From Methylobacterium adhaesivum (lineage in GTDB: Bacteria; Pseudomonadota; Alphaproteobacteria; Rhizobiales; Beijerinckiaceae): a stretch of 64,000 nt of DNA. Shown in pieces: positions 11,094 through 18,794 of this stretch. Position 1 is the stretch's first letter. Every line of letters starts with the position of its first letter. The translations under genes were made by a program, and so were the position numbers. Location of the stretch: positions 124,001 through 188,000 of the forward strand of contig NZ_BPQD01000002.1 in assembly GCF_022179065.1 (NCBI RefSeq), read 5' to 3'. The notes under the pieces are model-generated. The model was not told the origin of the DNA. It ran no database searches and saw only the letters and a program-made list of their open reading frames with translations.

Positions 11094-11579
11094 TTGGCTG
11101 AACTGACCCACCTCGACGCGGCGGGCGCCGCCAACATGGTCGACGTGTCCGACAAGGCCGCCACCACGCGCACGGCCCGGGCCGTCGGCACCGTGCTGAT
11201 GCTGCCCGAGACCCTGGCGCTCATCCGCGAGGGCGACGCGAAGAAGGGCGACGTCATCGGTACGGCGCGCCTCGCCGGCATCATGGCGGCCAAGCGCACC
11301 CACGAACTCATCCCCCTGTGCCACCCCCTACTGATCTCCAAGGTCCGGGTCGATTGCGAGATCGACGAGACTCTGCCGGGCCTGACGGTGACGGCCGAGG
11401 TGAAGGTGATCGGCCCGACGGGCGTCGAGATGGAGGCCCTGACCGCCGTGTCGGTCGCCTGCCTGACCATCTACGACATGGTGAAGGCCGCCGACCGGGG
11501 CATGCGGATCGAGGGCATCCGGCTTCTCGCCAAGGATGGCGGGCGTTCGGGTGCCTACCGCGCGGAGGTTGCCGGTTGA
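11094..11579 (+). CDS. moaC: Cyclic pyranopterin monophosphate synthase MoaC
   Basis: Second step of molybdenum cofactor synthesis, forming cyclic pyranopterin monophosphate from the MoaA product. It has 161 residues. [16 protein letters not shown] (near residue 16), [12 protein letters not shown] and [23 protein letters not shown] carry the conserved active-site residues. The start is a TTG at 11094 with GAGGA 8 nt upstream; 17 codons of open frame before it overlap the end of trpC and are not family-like. The last bases overlap the moeA start. Confidence 0.95.
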   Translation: MAELTHLDAAGAANMVDVSDKAATTRTARAVGTVLMLPETLALIREGDAKKGDVIGTARLAGIMAAKRTHELIPLCHPLLISKVRVDCEIDETLPGLTVTAEVKVIGPTGVEMEALTAVSVACLTIYDMVKAADRGMRIEGIRLLAKDGGRSGAYRAEVAG

Positions 11580-12805
11580 GCGGGCCGATCCCCGTCGCGG
11601 AGGCCCTGCGCCGCATCCTCGCCGGCCTCCCCGGCCCCGTCGCGGCCGAGACCGTCGCCATCGCGGAGGCCGCCGGCCGGACCCTGGCGGACGATGTGCA
11701 GGCCACCCGCACCCAGCCCCCCTTCCCCGCCTCGGCCATGGACGGCTACGCCGTTCGGGCGCAGGACATCGCCACTTGTCCGGCGACCCTGCGGATCGTC
11801 GGGACCAGTGCCGCCGGCCACGGCTTCGAGGGTCGCCTCGGCGCGGGTGAGGCCGTGCGCATCTTCACCGGAGCCCCGGTGCCGGAGGGGGCCGACGCCA
11901 TCCTGATTCAGGAGAACGCGGATGCCGAAGACGGACGCGTCGTCGCCCGTGAATCCGTGGCGGCGGGTCGTTTCGTGCGGCCAAGCGGCCTTGACTTCCG
12001 CCAAGGCGACACGCTCCTGCGTGTGGGGGACACCCTCGACGCGCGCCGCACGGCGCTCGCCGCCGCCGCTGGCCATGCCCGGCTCGCGGTGCGGCGGCGC
12101 CCGCGTGTGGCGATCCTCGCCACGGGCGACGAACTCGTGGCGCCGGGCGAGCCCGCCCGCTGGGACCAGATCGTCGCGTCCAATGCCCTCGCGGTCGCGG
12201 CCCTCGCCCGAGAGGCCGGAGCCGAGACCATGGATCTCGGCATCGTCGGCGACACCCTCGAGGCCCTGGAAGAGGCGCTGACCCGCGCGGTCGCGGCCCG
12301 CGCCGACATCCTCGTCACCCTCGGCGGCGCTTCCGTTGGCGACCACGACCTCGTGCAATCGGCCCTCACCCGCCAGGGGTTGGAACTCGGGTTCTGGCGC
12401 GTGGCCCTGCGCCCGGGCAAGCCCCTCATGCACGGGCGCCTCGGGGCCACCACGGTGATCGGTCTGCCCGGCAATCCCGTATCCTCCATCGTCTGCGGCC
12501 TGCTCTTCGTGGTGCCGGCGATCCGGGCCCTGCTGGGCGATCCCCGCGCCGGCGAGGACCGCAGTGAACCCGCCACCCTCGGCCACGCCATGCCGGCCAA
12601 TGACGGCCGCCAGGATTACCTGCGCGCCCGGCTCGACACGGCCCCGGACCGCCTGCCCGTGGTCCATCCGGAGAACCGGCAGGACTCGTCCATGCTCTCC
12701 GTCCTCGGCCAGGCCGAGGCGCTGCTGATCCGGGCCCCGCACGCCCCGGCCACCCCTGCCGGCGCCCCATGCCGGATCCTACGCCTCGACCGCCGCATCC
12801 TCTGA
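11576..12805 (+). CDS. moeA: Molybdopterin molybdotransferase MoeA
   Basis: Inserts molybdate into adenylated molybdopterin. It has 409 residues in the usual four-domain order: [13 protein letters not shown] near residue 49, [14 protein letters not shown] near 99, the MoCF-binding domain with ILATGDEL and [13 protein letters not shown], then [10 protein letters not shown] and GLPGNPVSS, and a C-terminal beta domain. The start is TTG in a TTGA overlap with the moaC stop; GGAGG lies 7-8 nt upstream inside moaC, so coupling is likely. In many alphaproteobacteria lexA comes next; here it does not. Confidence 0.95.
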   Translation: MSGPIPVAEALRRILAGLPGPVAAETVAIAEAAGRTLADDVQATRTQPPFPASAMDGYAVRAQDIATCPATLRIVGTSAAGHGFEGRLGAGEAVRIFTGAPVPEGADAILIQENADAEDGRVVARESVAAGRFVRPSGLDFRQGDTLLRVGDTLDARRTALAAAAGHARLAVRRRPRVAILATGDELVAPGEPARWDQIVASNALAVAALAREAGAETMDLGIVGDTLEALEEALTRAVAARADILVTLGGASVGDHDLVQSALTRQGLELGFWRVALRPGKPLMHGRLGATTVIGLPGNPVSSIVCGLLFVVPAIRALLGDPRAGEDRSEPATLGHAMPANDGRQDYLRARLDTAPDRLPVVHPENRQDSSMLSVLGQAEALLIRAPHAPATPAGAPCRILRLDRRIL

Positions 12806-12950
12806 AGCACCCCTGCGAATCCCATCGGCGCGCCCTCGCCGATGCCTGGACGAAGGCGGCCGAACCGTTCAGGATCGCGGCGCCATCCCCGCCCGGATTT
12901 CCCGGTCCGGCGTCGCGTGCCGCCCGGCTCGCCCACCCGAGGTTTCGCCC

Positions 12951-13292
12951 TTGCCTCACTTCGAAGATTTCTACGCCGACAAGCTTCGTGGGTCCCTCGG
13001 CGTCACCGACGCCGAATCTGTGCTCGATCTGCGCGGCTCCAACCGGCTGACGGCCGAAGCATCCCTGAACGACATGCTGGAACGGAGCCGATTCGGTAAA
13101 GGCAAGACGGTGGCGATTCGCCTCGACCCGCCGCCCGAGGGCGGGGGCGAGACCCTGTTCCAGCCCACCGGACGGCTGCTCCTCGACGCCAAGCGCAAGG
13201 GGCTGGTAGAGCGCCTCCAGACGTTGCCGGCCGGCGACGGTCTCGGATTCTACGTGGCACTCTCCGGCAAGGTGGCGCGTTCGGTCGGGTGA
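12951..13292 (+). CDS. Small protein with a possible Smr-like fold
   Basis: The 113-residue product is not firmly recognised. It begins with TTG 12951 with GAGG about 9 nt upstream (MPHFEDFYADKL). VLDLRGSNRLTAEASL (residues 24-39) resembles the LDLHG/LRG start of Smr domains, and TLPAGDGLGFYVALSG near the end resembles their closing GxGAxYV strand. The central loop is rich in Pro and Gly instead of the usual HGKG block, so if it is Smr it is divergent. It sits 145 bp after moeA, where lexA is often found, and shares a GTGA overlap with the DUF1206 gene downstream, suggesting co-translation. The intervening 145 bp show nothing clear. Confidence 0.55.
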   Translation: MPHFEDFYADKLRGSLGVTDAESVLDLRGSNRLTAEASLNDMLERSRFGKGKTVAIRLDPPPEGGGETLFQPTGRLLLDAKRKGLVERLQTLPAGDGLGFYVALSGKVARSVG

Positions 13293-14164
13293 CCCTCGGC
13301 GCAGCCACAAGGATTCCCGTGCACAGCCTCGGCCGTAACGTCATCGAACGCCTCGCCCGTTTCGGCTACGGTGCCCGCGGCATCGTCTACTGCGTCGTCG
13401 GTGGCCTCGCCCTGCTGGCCGCCCTCGGGCGCGGCGGGCGGGCCGACGACAGCGAGAGCGCCATCCGCTGGGTCCTGGCCGGACCGTTCGGCCCCGTTCT
13501 CGTCGGATTCATCGCGGTGGGCCTCCTCGGCTTCGCCCTGTGGCGGTTCGTCGAGGGACTGACCGACGCCGACCGGCGCGGCACCTCGGCGAAGGGACTC
13601 GTCGTGCGCGCCGCCCATATCGGAAGTGCCGCGATCTATACGGGTCTGGCCATCACCGCCGGCAGTCTCGCCCTCGGCCTCGGTCGCGCACGAAGCGGCG
13701 ACGGGATGCAGGACTGGACCGCGTGGCTCCTGGCGAAGCCCTTCGGCCTCTGGCTCGTGGCGTTCATCGGTCTCGGCATCATGGCCGGCGGCGTCGCCTT
13801 CCTCGTCAAGGCCGCCACCGGCAAGGTCACCGACCGGTTGAAGCTCGGGCCCGACCAGTGCCGATGGGCGAAGCCCGTGGGACAGTTCGGCTACGGCGCC
13901 CGCGGCATCGCCTTCCTCATCATCGGCGGGTTCTTTCTCGCCGCCGCCTGGCACCAGGCCTCATCGGAAGTGAAGGGCCTAGCCGGTGCCTTCGCGGCCC
14001 TGCGGGCACAGCCCTACGGCTGGGTGCTGCTCGCGATCGTGGCGGCGGGCCATTTCGCCTTCGGCGCCTTCGGCCTGATCCAGGCCCGGTTTCGCCATAT
14101 CGACGCCCCCGACATCGACGAGACAGACGACGCGGTCCTGCGGGCGATCCGTCCCGCCTCCTGA
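13289..14164 (+). CDS. DUF1206 multi-pass membrane protein
   Basis: Inner-membrane protein of unknown function with 291 residues and about six transmembrane segments, built from three internal repeats of the DUF1206 unit. The first and third start with nearly the same phrase: RFGYGARGIVYCVVGG (near residue 24) and QFGYGARGIAFLIIGG (near 199); the second begins RAAHIGSAAIYTGLAI (near 107). The start is GTG 13289, overlapping the previous stop (GTGA); GTG 13319 (VHSLGRN) is an alternative. The function of the family has not been established; the context gives no pathway. Confidence 0.83.
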   Translation: MTLGAATRIPVHSLGRNVIERLARFGYGARGIVYCVVGGLALLAALGRGGRADDSESAIRWVLAGPFGPVLVGFIAVGLLGFALWRFVEGLTDADRRGTSAKGLVVRAAHIGSAAIYTGLAITAGSLALGLGRARSGDGMQDWTAWLLAKPFGLWLVAFIGLGIMAGGVAFLVKAATGKVTDRLKLGPDQCRWAKPVGQFGYGARGIAFLIIGGFFLAAAWHQASSEVKGLAGAFAALRAQPYGWVLLAIVAAGHFAFGAFGLIQARFRHIDAPDIDETDDAVLRAIRPAS

Positions 14165-14234
14165 CACCGCGTTGACAGGAAGGGGCGCGGCGCCGATACC
14201 GCGCCTCGGCCGGAGCCCGTATGGGCCGGAGTTC

Positions 14235-16238
14235 ATGCAGCAGCGCACCTACAAGAACGCGGTGATGGTGGTCCACGATTGCGTGGCGACCGCCCTGGCC
14301 GTGATCCTCACCTTCGTCTTCCGCTTCAACGGCGAGTTCCTCGCCGAACGGCTGCACGCGCTGCCCCTGCTGCTGCCCCCCTTCGTGGTGTTTGCCGGGT
14401 TCGTCTACACCCGGTTCAAGCTCTACCGGACGAAGTGGCGCTTCGCGTCCCTGCCGGATCTCGCCGGCATCGTCCGGGCGGCGAGCGTGCTTGCCCTGAC
14501 GCTCCTCGTCATAGACTACGTCCTCGTCTCCACGACGATGTACGGGTTCTACTTCTTCGGAAAGATCGCCATCGGCCTCTATTGGGTCCTGCAGATCTTC
14601 CTGCTCGGCGGCCCGCGCCTCGCATTCCGCTATCTCAAATATGCCCGCTCGCGGCAGAGCCAGGCTCGCGCGGCCACCACCCCGACGCTTCTGCTCGGGC
14701 GCGGGACCGACATCGAGATCCTCGTCCGGGCCATCGAATCCGGCACCATTGGCCGCCTCGCCCCCAAGGGCATCCTGTCCCCCCGCTCCGACGAGACCGG
14801 GCAGACCATGCGCGGCGTGCCCGTGCTCGGCGCCTTCGCCGACCTCGAGCGGGTGGTGGCGGACCTCGCCCGCGACGGTACGCCCGTGCGCCGCCTCGTC
14901 GCCGTGCCGAGCGCCCTGGCGCCGGAGGCCGAGCCCGACGACCTCATCGCCCGCGCCCGCCGCCTCGGCCTACCCCTGTCGCGGGTCACGAGTCTGGGCG
15001 AGAACATGCGGGACGCCGGCCTCGCACCCCTGGAAATCGAGGACCTGCTCCTGCGCCCCACCGTTGCCATCGACCGGCCGCGCCTGGAGCGTCTGCTCAC
15101 CGGGGCGCGGGTGATCGTGACGGGCGGCGGCGGCTCCATCGGCTCGGAGATCTGCGCCCGAGCCGTGGCCTTCGGCGCCTCCGCCGTGCTGGTGGTGGAG
15201 AGTTCGGAGCCGGCGCTCCACGGCATCCTCAGCCGGCCCGATCTCGCCGAGGCCCGGGTCACGGGCGTGCTGGCCGACATCCGTGACGCCGACCGACTCA
15301 ACGCCGTCTTCGCCGAGTTCCGGCCGACTTACGTGTTCCACGCCGCCGCCCTCAAGCAGGTGCCCTTCCTCGAGCGCGACTGGACAGAGGGCATCAAGAC
15401 CAACGTCTTCGGCTCCATCAACGTCGCGGAGGCCACCCTGGCCGTGCACGCCCGCGCCCTGGTGATGATCTCCACCGACAAGGCCATCGAGCCGGTATCG
15501 CAGCTCGGCGCCACCAAGCGCTTCGCCGAGATGGTGGCGCAGGCCCACGATGCCGCGCAGGGATGCGAGCCCGGCGCGACGGCGACGCGGCTCATCGCCG
15601 TGCGCTTCGGCAACGTGCTCGGCTCCGTCGGCTCCGTCGTGCCGGTGTTCAAGGCGCAGATCGCCCGGGGCGGGCCGGTCACCGTCACCGACCCGGCGAT
15701 GGTGCGCTACTTCATGACCGTACGGGAGGCCGCCGACCTCGTGCTCACCGCCGCCTCGCATGCTGACCGCGAGGCGCGGGTCGCTCCGCGCGTCGACGGG
15801 GCGGACCAGCGCGCGGCGGTCTACGTCCTCAAGATGGGCCAGCCCGTGCGCATCGGCGATCTCGCCGAGCGGATGATCCGGCTGGCCGGCTTCGAGCCGG
15901 GGGTCGACATCGAGATCGTTCATACGGGTTCACGGCCGGGCGAGCGCTTGAACGAGATCCTGTTCGCCCGCGAGGAGCCGCGCGTCGCCCTCGACGGCAT
16001 CGACGGGGTGATGGCGGCGCGCCCGGTCTTTGCCGACCGCACCGTCCTCGACGGCTGGGTCGCACGCCTGCACGCGGCTGTGGCGGCTCACGACCGCGAG
16101 GCGGCGGAAACGGTGTTCGGTGAGGCGATCCCTGATTTCCGCAACCGGCCGTCCGCGCCGACACCGGAACCCGACCTCGTGATTTCTGTTGGCTCCCCAC
16201 GCAACGTGCTGGAACCAACGGCCGCGCTTCCTCATTGA
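14235..16238 (+). CDS. Membrane-bound nucleotide-sugar 4,6-dehydratase (FlaA1/CapD/WbpM family)
   Basis: Predicted UDP-GlcNAc-type 4,6-dehydratase for surface polysaccharide synthesis. It has 667 residues. Four to five N-terminal transmembrane segments lie within about residues 10-125, then a Rossmann-like CoA-binding-type domain (TTPTLLLGRGTDIEI near 151), then the SDR domain with NAD-binding VTGGGGSIGSE (near 295) and FHAAALKQVPFLE. The motif STDKAIEPVSQLGATKR replaces the classical YxxxK, as in WbpM/PglF. The C-terminus has GSRPGERLNEILF. ATG 14235 follows CGGAG. The UDP-GlcNAc substrate is inferred from the two opposing genes downstream, which look like its partners. Confidence 0.86.
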   Translation: MQQRTYKNAVMVVHDCVATALAVILTFVFRFNGEFLAERLHALPLLLPPFVVFAGFVYTRFKLYRTKWRFASLPDLAGIVRAASVLALTLLVIDYVLVSTTMYGFYFFGKIAIGLYWVLQIFLLGGPRLAFRYLKYARSRQSQARAATTPTLLLGRGTDIEILVRAIESGTIGRLAPKGILSPRSDETGQTMRGVPVLGAFADLERVVADLARDGTPVRRLVAVPSALAPEAEPDDLIARARRLGLPLSRVTSLGENMRDAGLAPLEIEDLLLRPTVAIDRPRLERLLTGARVIVTGGGGSIGSEICARAVAFGASAVLVVESSEPALHGILSRPDLAEARVTGVLADIRDADRLNAVFAEFRPTYVFHAAALKQVPFLERDWTEGIKTNVFGSINVAEATLAVHARALVMISTDKAIEPVSQLGATKRFAEMVAQAHDAAQGCEPGATATRLIAVRFGNVLGSVGSVVPVFKAQIARGGPVTVTDPAMVRYFMTVREAADLVLTAASHADREARVAPRVDGADQRAAVYVLKMGQPVRIGDLAERMIRLAGFEPGVDIEIVHTGSRPGERLNEILFAREEPRVALDGIDGVMAARPVFADRTVLDGWVARLHAAVAAHDREAAETVFGEAIPDFRNRPSAPTPEPDLVISVGSPRNVLEPTAALPH

Positions 16239-16311
16239 GGCGCAGACCCGAAGTCAGGTGAGAAGCCGGCCGGATTCATCCGGATCGGCTGGACGATCCG
16301 AGGAGAATATC

Positions 16312-16647
16312 TTGCAGAGTGTTTCGAAGCTCCTGGCCGGCGGCGTGTTCGCCGTCGCCCTCGGTCTCGCCGCCGCGCCCGCCTTCGCGCAGGGCATCTC
16401 CATCGGACCGGGTGGCGTTCAGGTGGATCCGGGCTATCGGCGCGGATACGACGACCGTGGCCCGCCGCGCAGCGAGCTGACCCGTGGCGAGGCTGCCCGG
16501 ATCGCGCGGCGCGAAGGTCTCGTCGATGTCGACGGTGTGGACCGGCGCGGCCCCCGGATGATCGTGCGCGGCTCCGACCGGCGCGGCGACGACATCTCCG
16601 TGGTCATCGACAGCCGCTCCGGCGACGTGATCGACGTCCGCCGCTAA
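16312..16647 (+). CDS. Small secreted PepSY-like protein
   Basis: A 111-residue exported protein starting with TTG 16312, with AGGAG 7 nt upstream. Residues 1-25 form a clear signal peptide (SVSKLLAGGVFAVALGLAAAPAFA, cleavage before QG). The mature part has a Gly/Arg-rich linker (VDPGYRRGYDDRGPPR) and one PepSY-like unit: LTRGEAARIARREGLVDVDGV, then VVIDSRSGDVIDV. PepSY units often act as secreted inhibitors or membrane-associated modulators, but no partner peptidase is next to it. A strong terminator follows. The family call is moderate; the role is unknown. Confidence 0.7.
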   Translation: MQSVSKLLAGGVFAVALGLAAAPAFAQGISIGPGGVQVDPGYRRGYDDRGPPRSELTRGEAARIARREGLVDVDGVDRRGPRMIVRGSDRRGDDISVVIDSRSGDVIDVRR

Positions 16648-16672
16648 AACCAACCAGCTCAGTGACGTTCGA

Positions 16673-16700
16673 GGGCCCGGCGCAAGACGCCGGGCCCTTT
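16673..16700 (+). terminator. Rho-independent terminator after the PepSY-like gene
   Basis: Perfect 10-bp GC-rich stem (GGGCCCGGCG / CGCCGGGCCC) with a 5-nt loop CAAGA and a TTTCT tail, 25 bp after the stop codon. It also lies directly at the 3' end of the opposing epimerase gene, so it separates two convergent units. Confidence 0.85.
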
Positions 16701-16701
16701 C

Positions 16702-17628
16702 TCATGCCGGCTCCATCCGGGCGAACGCCGCGAGACCGTCCCGCGTCGTCCTCTCAGGGTGCCATCCGAGGGCCGCGAGCCCATCGGCCTCGGCGACGAG
16801 GCTGGTGGAGAGGCGGGCATAGGCTTCCTCCCGCCCCGCAAGGCGGCAGGCGAGGCCGATGAGGCCGGGCGGCACGGCGACGAGCCCCGCGCGCCGGCCG
16901 AGACCCTGGCGCAGGGCACCGACCATCTCCGGCAGGTTCAGGGGGTCAGGCTCGGCCACCACGAGGGCCCGGCCGATGGGCGCGGGGGCCGCGAGCGCCG
17001 TGGCAACGGCGCCCGCGAGACTGTCCACGGACACGAGCGAACGGCGCGCAACGAACCGCCCGAGGGGGAGCGGATAGGGCGCGCGCGCGAGGCGCAGGAG
17101 GGCCGCCATGTTGCCCTTGACCCCCGCGCCGTAGACGAGGACGGGCCGCAGGGCCACCCAATCCAGGCCGACCTCGGCGAGCGCTTCCTCGGCCGCGAGC
17201 TTCGAGCGGCCGTAGGCGTCCGTCGGTTCGGCCGGGTCGGTTTCGCGCACGATGCCGGCAGCGTCCGGCCCCGTCTGGGCGCGGATCGAGGACAGGAACA
17301 CGAACCGGCGCACCCGCGCCCGGGCGGCGCATTCGGCGAGGTTGCGCGTGGCCTCTGTATTGGAGGCCCGGTAATCGTCTTCGGGGGTGCCCGACATGGC
17401 ATGGGCGAGGCCCGCCGAATGCACGATGGCGTCGACCCCGGCGAGGGCCGCCGCCATGTTCATCGGCCGGCTGAGATCCCCCACAACGGCGCCGCTGGCG
17501 CCCTCCGGCACGGCGACGGGCCGGCGCAGAAGGACCCGCACGCGGTATCCCCTGGCCGAGAGGGCCTGGAGGAGGTGGCGGCCGATGAAGCCCGTGGCCC
17601 CCGTCAACGCGACGAGCTGTCCGCTCAC
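16702..17628 (-). CDS. NAD-dependent nucleotide-sugar epimerase/reductase (extended SDR, WbpV/WreQ-like)
   Basis: Extended short-chain dehydrogenase with 308 residues. ALTGATGFIGRHLLQ (residue 7) binds NAD(P); the catalytic pair is YGRSK (near 143), with FLSSI before it and RPVLVYGAGVKGNM after. This pattern matches UDP-4-keto-6-deoxy-sugar reductases as well as general WcaG-type epimerases. The start is GTG 17628 with GAGGAGGGAC immediately upstream. The glycosyltransferase gene ends 10 bp before it, so both form one operon facing the dehydratase gene. I infer that it reduces the dehydratase product (for example to UDP-QuiNAc); an unrelated sugar epimerase is possible. Confidence 0.82.
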   Translation of the reverse strand: MSGQLVALTGATGFIGRHLLQALSARGYRVRVLLRRPVAVPEGASGAVVGDLSRPMNMAAALAGVDAIVHSAGLAHAMSGTPEDDYRASNTEATRNLAECAARARVRRFVFLSSIRAQTGPDAAGIVRETDPAEPTDAYGRSKLAAEEALAEVGLDWVALRPVLVYGAGVKGNMAALLRLARAPYPLPLGRFVARRSLVSVDSLAGAVATALAAPAPIGRALVVAEPDPLNLPEMVGALRQGLGRRAGLVAVPPGLIGLACRLAGREEAYARLSTSLVAEADGLAALGWHPERTTRDGLAAFARMEPA

Positions 17629-17638
17629 GTGTCCCTCC

Positions 17639-18643
17639 TCAGGCGATGGCGCGGGGCCGGGCGAAGGCGCGCAGAATGCCCGCCACCAGGGCGCCCCCCG
17701 CCCCGCAGGCGAGGACGGTGACGGGCCAGGACGGCCAAAGCAAGGTCGCGCCGGCGAGGACCGCGAGGGTCGTGTTGAGGACGAAGACCCGGCGGACCAC
17801 GGCGAGCACCGAGAAGCCGTTGTCGGTGGCGCGCTGGTAGAAATGTGAGCGATGGGCCTGCCACACCGGCTCGCGCCGTACGGCCCTGCGGAGCAGGGTC
17901 AGGGTCGCGTCGGCGAGGTAGTACAGCGGTAGCAGGAGGGCGGCGGCCAGCCCCCCCTCGACGGCGAGGCGGTAGAGCAGCCAGGCGCCGAGGAGCCCGA
18001 TGGGAAGGGAGCCGACATCGCCAAGAAACAGCTTGGCCACGGGGCGGTTGAACGGCGCGAAGCCGAGTAGCGCTCCCAGCAGCGCTGCCGCGACCAGCAT
18101 GGGCAGGAACGCCAGGCCGCCGGCCGCGCCGAGGAGGACGAGGGCGGCGGTGACGGGCACGAACTCAGCCACGCTCATCCAGTCGAGCCCGTCCATGAAG
18201 TTTACGAGGTTGACGAACCAGACCCCGGCGAGGATCGCGAGGGCGCGCTCCACGGCGAGGGGCAGGCCCGGCGTCAGGCGGCCTCCGACCGCGAACACCA
18301 GGGCGGCGACCACGAGGGTCTGCACGCCGAGGCGCAGGGAGGCCGGCAGGGGCCTGAGATCGTCCACCGCCCCGAGGACCGTGAGGGCGAGGACCGCATG
18401 GGCGAGGATCAGCGCCTCCAGGGCTTCGTACCCCGCCCCGCGCATGGCCAGCACCGTGCCGACGCCCGCGAGCACCGCCCCCACTACGGCGATGCCGCCG
18501 CCCTGCGGCGTCGGCACCGTATGGCTGGAGCGGGCATTGGGCCGGGCCAGGGCATAACGCTGGAGCAGCGGGCGCAGGGCAAGGATCAGCCCGGCGCTCA
18601 CCCCGGCGGCGAAGGGGATGGCGACGAGCGGCGCGAGGAGCAT
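17639..18643 (-). CDS. Polyprenyl-phosphate sugar-1-phosphate transferase (glycosyltransferase 4, WecA/WbpL-like)
   Basis: Membrane enzyme predicted to move a sugar-1-phosphate from a UDP-sugar to undecaprenyl phosphate, priming a surface glycan. From ATG 18643 it has 334 residues with about ten transmembrane segments. Family motifs are SSHTVPTPQGGG near residue 40, VDDLRP (Asp-Asp), NLVNFMDGLDW near 164, KLFLGDVGS near 207 and the sugar-recognition loop QAHRSHFYQRATDNG near 261. An in-frame ATG at 18712 would add 23 residues but lies in the repeat at 18713-18761. Substrate is likely an N-acetylated 6-deoxyhexose, judged from the neighbouring dehydratase and reductase. Confidence 0.85.
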   Translation of the reverse strand: MLLAPLVAIPFAAGVSAGLILALRPLLQRYALARPNARSSHTVPTPQGGGIAVVGAVLAGVGTVLAMRGAGYEALEALILAHAVLALTVLGAVDDLRPLPASLRLGVQTLVVAALVFAVGGRLTPGLPLAVERALAILAGVWFVNLVNFMDGLDWMSVAEFVPVTAALVLLGAAGGLAFLPMLVAAALLGALLGFAPFNRPVAKLFLGDVGSLPIGLLGAWLLYRLAVEGGLAAALLLPLYYLADATLTLLRRAVRREPVWQAHRSHFYQRATDNGFSVLAVVRRVFVLNTTLAVLAGATLLWPSWPVTVLACGAGGALVAGILRAFARPRAIA

Positions 18644-18712
18644 GACGGGTCCGTGATACGCGAGATATTCCCCGAGACGTCTCGAATCTAGAAAGGCCGA
18701 GCCCGGGGACAT

Positions 18713-18761
18713 GTCGGGCTCGGCCCGACACCCGCCGAAGGGATGATCCCTTCGGAATCCC
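18713..18761 (+). repeat. Interspersed repeat, copy 1 (two small palindromes)
   Basis: About 47 bp that recur at 36051-36097 with roughly 42 identical positions and the same orientation. It contains two hairpins: GTCGGGC-TCG-GCCCGAC (18713-18729) and CCGAAGGGA-TGA-TCCCTTCGG (18735-18755). It lies 34 bp beyond the ecm stop codon, so it may act as a 3' processing or termination element for ecm as well as being a genome repeat. Confidence 0.75.
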
Positions 18762-18794
18762 CGGACTTAGGGTGCCCTAGAGGCGGAAGGCCCC

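Noticed and set aside
18712-18730. TGTCGGGC/GCCCGACA hairpin as a stand-alone terminator of ecm
   Set aside because: It has no T-run and is part of the repeated element also found at 36051; a terminator role is possible but not shown.
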